Below, piece after piece: positions 59,057 to 64,000 of a stretch of DNA of 64,000 nt. The translations under genes were made by a program, and so were the position numbers. The notes below the pieces were generated by a model, which was not told the DNA's origin, did no database searches, and saw only the letters and a program-made list of their open reading frames with translations. This DNA comes from Fragilariopsis cylindrus CCMP1102 (taxonomy: Eukaryota > Bacillariophyta > Bacillariophyceae > Bacillariales > Bacillariaceae), in contig FMBT01000310.1 in assembly GCA_900095095.1 (NCBI GenBank), positions 124,001 through 188,000 on the forward strand, given 5' to 3'. Numbering within the stretch: the first letter of the stretch is position 1; each line of letters opens with the position of its first letter.

Positions 59057-61632
59057 TTACATACTGGGATTAGCATCCACAAACAAATGCGATGATGGTT
59101 CCACTGTTTTTCTTGAGTTCAATCCATCGAATTCTTCAGCCATCGAAGAATCGATATGACTATTGTTTGATTCGATGTAATCAAATCCATAATGTACCGG
59201 AAGTAATGATTCTTTCAGTTGCATGGCTAGCATATCGTCGTCATTTGTGCCGTTGTAATCATCTGGGTTTATTTCTTCTGAACCCTTCCGCTTTCGATTT
59301 TGCTTATTCGACACATCAAAGATCTTATTTGATGAAGAAGGTACCGATGACATGCTCTTGTAGGAACGACTCTTCCGTATGCGACTTTCTATACGGCCCT
59401 GTGCCCTTACACACTTTATAAAAATAATAGCAAGGTTGTGACTCCAGGGCAAATCAGATCGCCAAAAAAGTTGATCCACGCGTCGTATATTATTACTGCT
59501 AGAATAAGAACAGCAGGATGATGATGAGTTATCATCGTCACTGAGAAAATTGCTATCGGTTGAATCGGTATCATCGTCGAAGGTTTTTGTCATCATCGTG
59601 ATCAAGCTTGGTTTGCCTGTATCAGAATCCACCATTACTTGCTTATGACATGATTGTGACAAGGGACTATGAACTTCTTGGTGAGAGTCATACGATATTG
59701 AATCGTCTATAGGCTCTTCTACCTCAGAGATGCTATGCAATGCGGATGGCACACCATTTCTTCTTGTCGTCGGCGGTGGCGGCGTCAACCCGGTCCTGTT
59801 GGTAGTTTTTGTATTCGGGAGAAGACTACTAACATCTTTATCTGAGGAATCTAACGTCGATGATGAATTTACTACCGTCGCCACAGTTGTTGCCGATGTC
59901 GTCATTGTACAACCGATTCTTGCCATATATCCCTTTGCGTTTGAAATCAATTCTGACATCCGGTATGCGATTCGGAAGAGGATGATGAATACATATTCAA
60001 CTAACATCAAGCTCGTCGGTCGTACGAAGCTACCACCTAAAAATGAGCCTTCTTTCATTTCATATTCTCGATCTCGATTATCATGATTACCATTATAAAC
60101 ACGATAAAATTCATCAGTGATCGAAGAATAATTATCAATCATTCTACGGCAAACAGTTCTATTTTCAAATCTTAAACTGAATTTTCTTCCCTCTTTTGAC
60201 ATTGATTTGCGTCTCAAGTTATCTAATATTAAGCATAACGTTCCATTATAATAGGATTCTAAATCACCATCGTTACAAACAAAACCATTCAAACCGTGTT
60301 GAACTAAATGACCTGAACAACCCGAATCGACGACTAACGGTAATCCTGACGCAGCCGCTTCCAAAGTGACGTTACCAAATGTTTCTACCGCTGATGGGAA
60401 TAAGAAAATATCTGATGATGCATACGCAACGGCCAATTCATCACCTGATATCCAACCGGCAAATGACGTATTAGGTAATGACTTCATTTCAGCTTCATTT
60501 GGGCCTGCACCAACAACGAGTGCTTTAAATGGAATACCTTCTTTGGCCAATCTACGAATAACTTGTGCGAATATATCTGTTCGTTTTTCAGGTACTAACC
60601 GTCCAACCCATGTCACTACAACATCATCGGGTGTAAAACCAAACCGTGCACGAAAGTCGTCACATCGATGTGATGGATGGAATCGTTCCAAATCAACACC
60701 CCGTCCCCATACATTTAAATTGGTAACTTTATCGAACCGGTAATGATCCTCAACAGTTACATGTCTTCGAATGAATGGTGTCGGTACGTACAATGCCTGT
60801 AGGAAGTTATATTGATGTCGAACATAGGCAGCAACTATATATTTCAACCAACCAATTCCAGGATAATGTGAAAAGTAATCCGGTATATTACTATGATACG
60901 TTCCCATCAATGGTAACTGTAATGTACGTGCGTATTGGATTAAATGTAAACATGTTACATCCGGTACTGAAATATGAACAAGTGTTGGTCCAAAATCATT
61001 TATTTGTTGTCGAACATCATTGGATAATGAAAAACCAATATGGTACGAATCTTCTGGATTATTCGGATCGTGTAGGAATGGAATTGGTATAGAATTATCC
61101 AGAAATATCAATGTCCGATTCGGATGTTTATTTGGCAGGTGACGATATTGTTGATATTGTTGTTCTGTATCTGTGTCTGAATCTCCATTTCCACCTTCTT
61201 CCATATGCATGTGTGTGTTCTGACTGTTACCGGATTTTGTAGTTATGATACAAACGCTATGTCCCTGTGCGAGAATCTCATGTTCTATCTTTCTTATCGT
61301 TAGTGTTACTCTGTTATAATGTATATTTTTATAATATAATTGTATTGTGTTGATGCGTTAAGAAAAGATAGAAAAGGAAATGAAAGTATAAGAAGAAGAG
61401 AATTGATATGGTCTCGATTCGATTCGATGAGTTTTTTTTGTCAGTATCGTCTAGTATTCTCATTTTCAATAAACACGACTTATTTTATTTAGATATCATT
61501 AATGCAATGCAATGCAATGGAAGGCAATATAGTTTATTTTTTTCGCACTTACCCATCGATGACGTTATAACATGTAACGTAAATGAGAACTCTATGCTTT
61601 TGTTGTTGACGTATAGTTGAAATAGGAACCAT
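59057..61632 (-). CDS. family 4 glycosyltransferase with membrane anchor and long tail
   Basis: GT-B fold enzyme that transfers a sugar from a nucleotide sugar. Exon 1 (61632-61553, 26 codons and two bases) is MVPISTIRQQQKHRVLIYVT, CYNVIDG; exon 2 is 61310-59057. The intron (GTAAGT ... ACAG) joins VIDG to VTLTIRKIEHEILAQGHSVC, the expected start of a GT4 N-terminal domain. The protein has 777 residues. Acceptor and donor marks are LPLMGTYHSNIPDYFSHYPG, WGRGVDLERFHP, VTWVGRLVPEKRTDIFAQVI, and the catalytic ETFGNVTLEAAASGLPLVV. A single membrane span (LMLVEYVFIILFRIAYRM) at about 470-490 is followed by a 250-residue Ser-rich tail. It resembles SQD2-like and PimB-like enzymes; the substrate is unknown. 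The frame is whole. Confidence 0.85.
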
Positions 61633-63127
61633 GGTAACAGCAAAGTGAAGACACGATTTATTTATTTCGGTTTCTATATATATAAGAAGATTCCTTTTTA
61701 TAGTTGATTTTTTCGATAGTTGAAAATTACAAATGGGAATGGAGTATATATGTATGGATAGTATTTCGTCTAGCTTTCTATATTACTCTTCTTCTTCTTC
61801 TTGCTTCTGTCATGTCGTTTTTTCCTTGTCTGTAGTGTTTTATTGTGTGGAGAGAGAGATATCGGTTGTGTCAAAATACGGTACAGTAGACAAGAGAAGA
61901 ACGAATGGGAAGTCAAATTAATTGAATCGTTGTTTCGGCGTTACGTTAGGTGCTTTTTCAGATATTATATGAGCTAAAAAAATAAATCTCGTTGAGTGGT
62001 GGCGAAAGAGAAGGCCAGATAATACGGTTTTTCAAATGCAGTTTTTTGTTTTTTGTGCTTTTTTAAAGAGCTACGACGACTAACGTGAATTGTGAGTTGT
62101 AATTAGTCACGTGCTCACGCGACGGCGAATTACTTCCTAGCCAATCGAAAGTTCAAATGTAATTGCCCAGCTTTACCGATTGGAGTGCGCACAACCTGTC
62201 ATTTGTCTATTATATATGTGTGTACAGTATATGTCACACTTTATTTTCTCAACTGCCCACTACATCACACGACATGACATCTTCGCTGTCTCACATTTTA
62301 AATAGAAATGAGAGGTTCTGCTTCTGAGTTATCCTTGCAAAAACATTTTGATGGTCATCATCTGTCAATGTTGTGCAAGAATGCGGCTGCTGCTTGCTAA
62401 TACTATATTGCTGCTACTACTGTACTAAACAATTATACTACTTGTTTGTTGTTGTATTTCTCACAAAGCAGAATTCAATTGTATCAATCATGGATATATT
62501 TAAAAACAGTACTAACATCCAGTATAAACCATACCAGAGTATCTGATGACAGACAAGATATGAAGTCAAGATGCAATGTAAGAAGTGGAGAAAGTGAGCG
62601 TCATATTTAAAAAGAGTGGCTTGTTTGTAATAATATAGCATCTTCTCCTCTCATCATTATTAGGTTTAGTAATAGTGTAGTAATAGTAATAATAATAGTG
62701 CATGCTAATATGTTACTATCTTGTGTACTAGATTACATTAGGTAGAAGCAATGTTTGGCATTATAGTTATAGTACATAATGTAACTATCTCTTAATAGGA
62801 GTGTGGGTACGACATATTGTGTGTAAGTGGGCATCTATGGTGTACCAACTACAGATGGCTACATCTTGGTCACTACTAGGACCTAGAACAAACTTGATAG
62901 ATAGAAAGTGTTGTATATTCATGGAGAGAAGGATGATGTATCTGGTTTGGGGTCTAAGATCTATATTTTGATGATTTTCGATCCAATGACAAATTTAGTG
63001 CGCATACACACATATATGTGTGTAAATGGAGAAATGTGGTGTACCAACTACAGATGGCTACATCTTGGTCAATACTAGGACCTAGGACAACCTTGATAGA
63101 TAGAATCAAAACATTCCGCCCATACCA
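61633..63127. other. long intergenic region with a 70-base direct repeat
   Basis: 1.5 kb without a confident gene. It contains a two-copy repeat near 62837 and 63034 (separate entry), a CCAATCG box at 62140-62146, and TATAATAGTA-rich tracts at 62660-62760. Confidence 0.4.
62837..63105 (+). repeat. direct repeat, two copies, about 197 bases apart
   Basis: Copy 1 is about 62837-62909 and copy 2 about 63033-63105. Both begin with TGGTGTACCAACTACAGATG and contain CTACATCTTGGTC, then ACTAGGACCTAG and CTTGATAGATAGAA. Only about four bases differ (CACTACT/CAATACT, AGAACAAA/AGGACAAC). Similar TGTGTGTAA sequence before both extends the likeness weakly by about 25 bases. Confidence 0.85.
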
Positions 63128-63835
63128 CTATTCCACCATACCACCCTCTCCTACTCGATTTCCACCAGCGCTTGGTGCAGCTTGAACAATCCTATCTGCC
63201 AATCTGCTCAACGGCAATGACTGCATCCATACCGTTCCTGTACCCTGTAGGACTGCCAAAAATATTCCTTCGCCTCCAAAGAACATTGATTTTAATCCCG
63301 GAACCATCGTAATATCAAAGCTTATTCCTTGCGTTGTAAACGCTACAAGACAACCAGTATCTAGACGAATACGTTCGTTGTTTAATTCCCGCTTAATGAT
63401 AGTACCCCCAGCATGTATAAAGGCCATTCCGTCTCCTTCTAATTTTTCCAATATAAAACCTTCACCACCAAATAATCCACTACCGATCTTTCTGTTGAAG
63501 CCATGGAAAGCTTGGTACCTAATGCAGCACATAGAAACGCATCCCGTTCTGTTTCGTACAGAAGCAATACAAACAATTATCTTATTAGAAAAGACGCGTT
63601 TACGAAGGAATATCTGATGTTTTGTTTTTCAAATACACTTGTTTTTACAAGTATACCATTTTTTACTTACGACAAGTAATAGCTTGACCAGGTTGGTTAG
63701 CAAGATTGACTGGTACAATACTTCCTGGATAGGGGGCAGCAAAAGCAACACGAGACTTTTGTTGACTTTCGTTAGTAAAATGTGTAATAAATAAGGATTC
63801 TCCAGACATGAGCCTACCACCAGCTGCCATGAGCT
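63128..63835 (-). CDS. AIM24-family protein (5' end beyond the last visible acceptor)
   Basis: AIM24 proteins have a beta-prism fold; in yeast Aim24 is linked to mitochondrial cristae and in other taxa the role is unclear. Exon x is 63835-63671 ([49 protein letters not shown]), then a GT-AG intron 63670-63549, then 63548-63128 ([16 protein letters not shown], and [55 protein letters not shown]). Frames join after the intron as CQRDAF. A single T lost from GCTTTCAAC near 63497 explains the frame change to [13 protein letters not shown]. The exon begins at a TTGTAG acceptor (63836-63837), so the N-terminus lies upstream, in an exon that could be beyond the window edge. Confidence 0.85.
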
Positions 63836-64000
63836 CTACAATACATCATCGAATAGTGAACAGAAACAAATTGATGATGACGAAGCGTAAACAAACAAGT
63901 AGAAAATCGGGGAAGGAAAAGTTTTAGATACGCTTAGATTTGTAGATGAAATCGGAGAAGGCAGGATGAAAAGATATATTTCGGTATCTTATTCTTTGGA
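63836..64000 (-). other. probable intron of the AIM24 gene, cut by the window edge
   Basis: 165 bases upstream of the acceptor, T/C-rich on the minus strand. No coding similarity was recognised, and no start codon fits, so the first exon is probably outside this window. Confidence 0.4.

Overview
The window looks like nuclear DNA of a photosynthetic stramenopile, most likely a diatom. Genes are eukaryotic, lie on both strands and have zero to three short spliceosomal introns (about 90-480 bases, GT-AG). Proteins carry Asn, Asp, Ser and Thr runs, and three have N-termini resembling the bipartite signals of red-derived secondary plastids (signal peptide, then a V/A-x-S-F/W motif). The species cannot be fixed from the sequence.

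Layout. 0.4-16 kb: an FAD oxidoreductase fused to a dienelactone hydrolase, a double-MYND protein, the complex I subunit NDUFA9, a decayed CRAL-TRIO-like gene, two long coiled-coil genes and RNase H1. 16-19 kb: EIPR1-like WD40 protein and a secreted or plastid TPR protein. 19.45-23.99 kb: a 4.5 kb DNA transposon with a PIF/Harbinger (HARBI1-like) DDE transposase facing a second spliced gene. 24-32 kb: a membrane protein, an F-box/LRR protein, a small Cys-rich zinc-binding protein and two divergent coiled-coil paralogues. 32-44 kb: TAF1 (four exons), an Asn-rich P-loop protein and organellar isoleucyl-tRNA synthetase. 44-52 kb: a mitochondrial carrier, an NR2C2AP-like protein, an unusual ATP synthase alpha-like protein without a recognisable Walker A motif, and PP1. 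53-64 kb: two membrane proteins, PRMT1, a GT4 glycosyltransferase with a hidden first exon, and an AIM24-family gene cut by the window edge.

Most genes are ordinary single-copy housekeeping genes with no operon logic; several pairs share divergent upstream regions. About eight conserved genes are split by one-base frame breaks. At least six of these breaks close if a single base is restored to a short homopolymer, which points to consensus errors of long-read assembly more than to pseudogenes.

The best leads are the transposon with its undescribed partner protein and an 80-base near-perfect inverted repeat, the ATP synthase alpha-like protein with a lost P-loop, a coiled-coil family with a shared core, and the oxidoreductase-hydrolase fusion.
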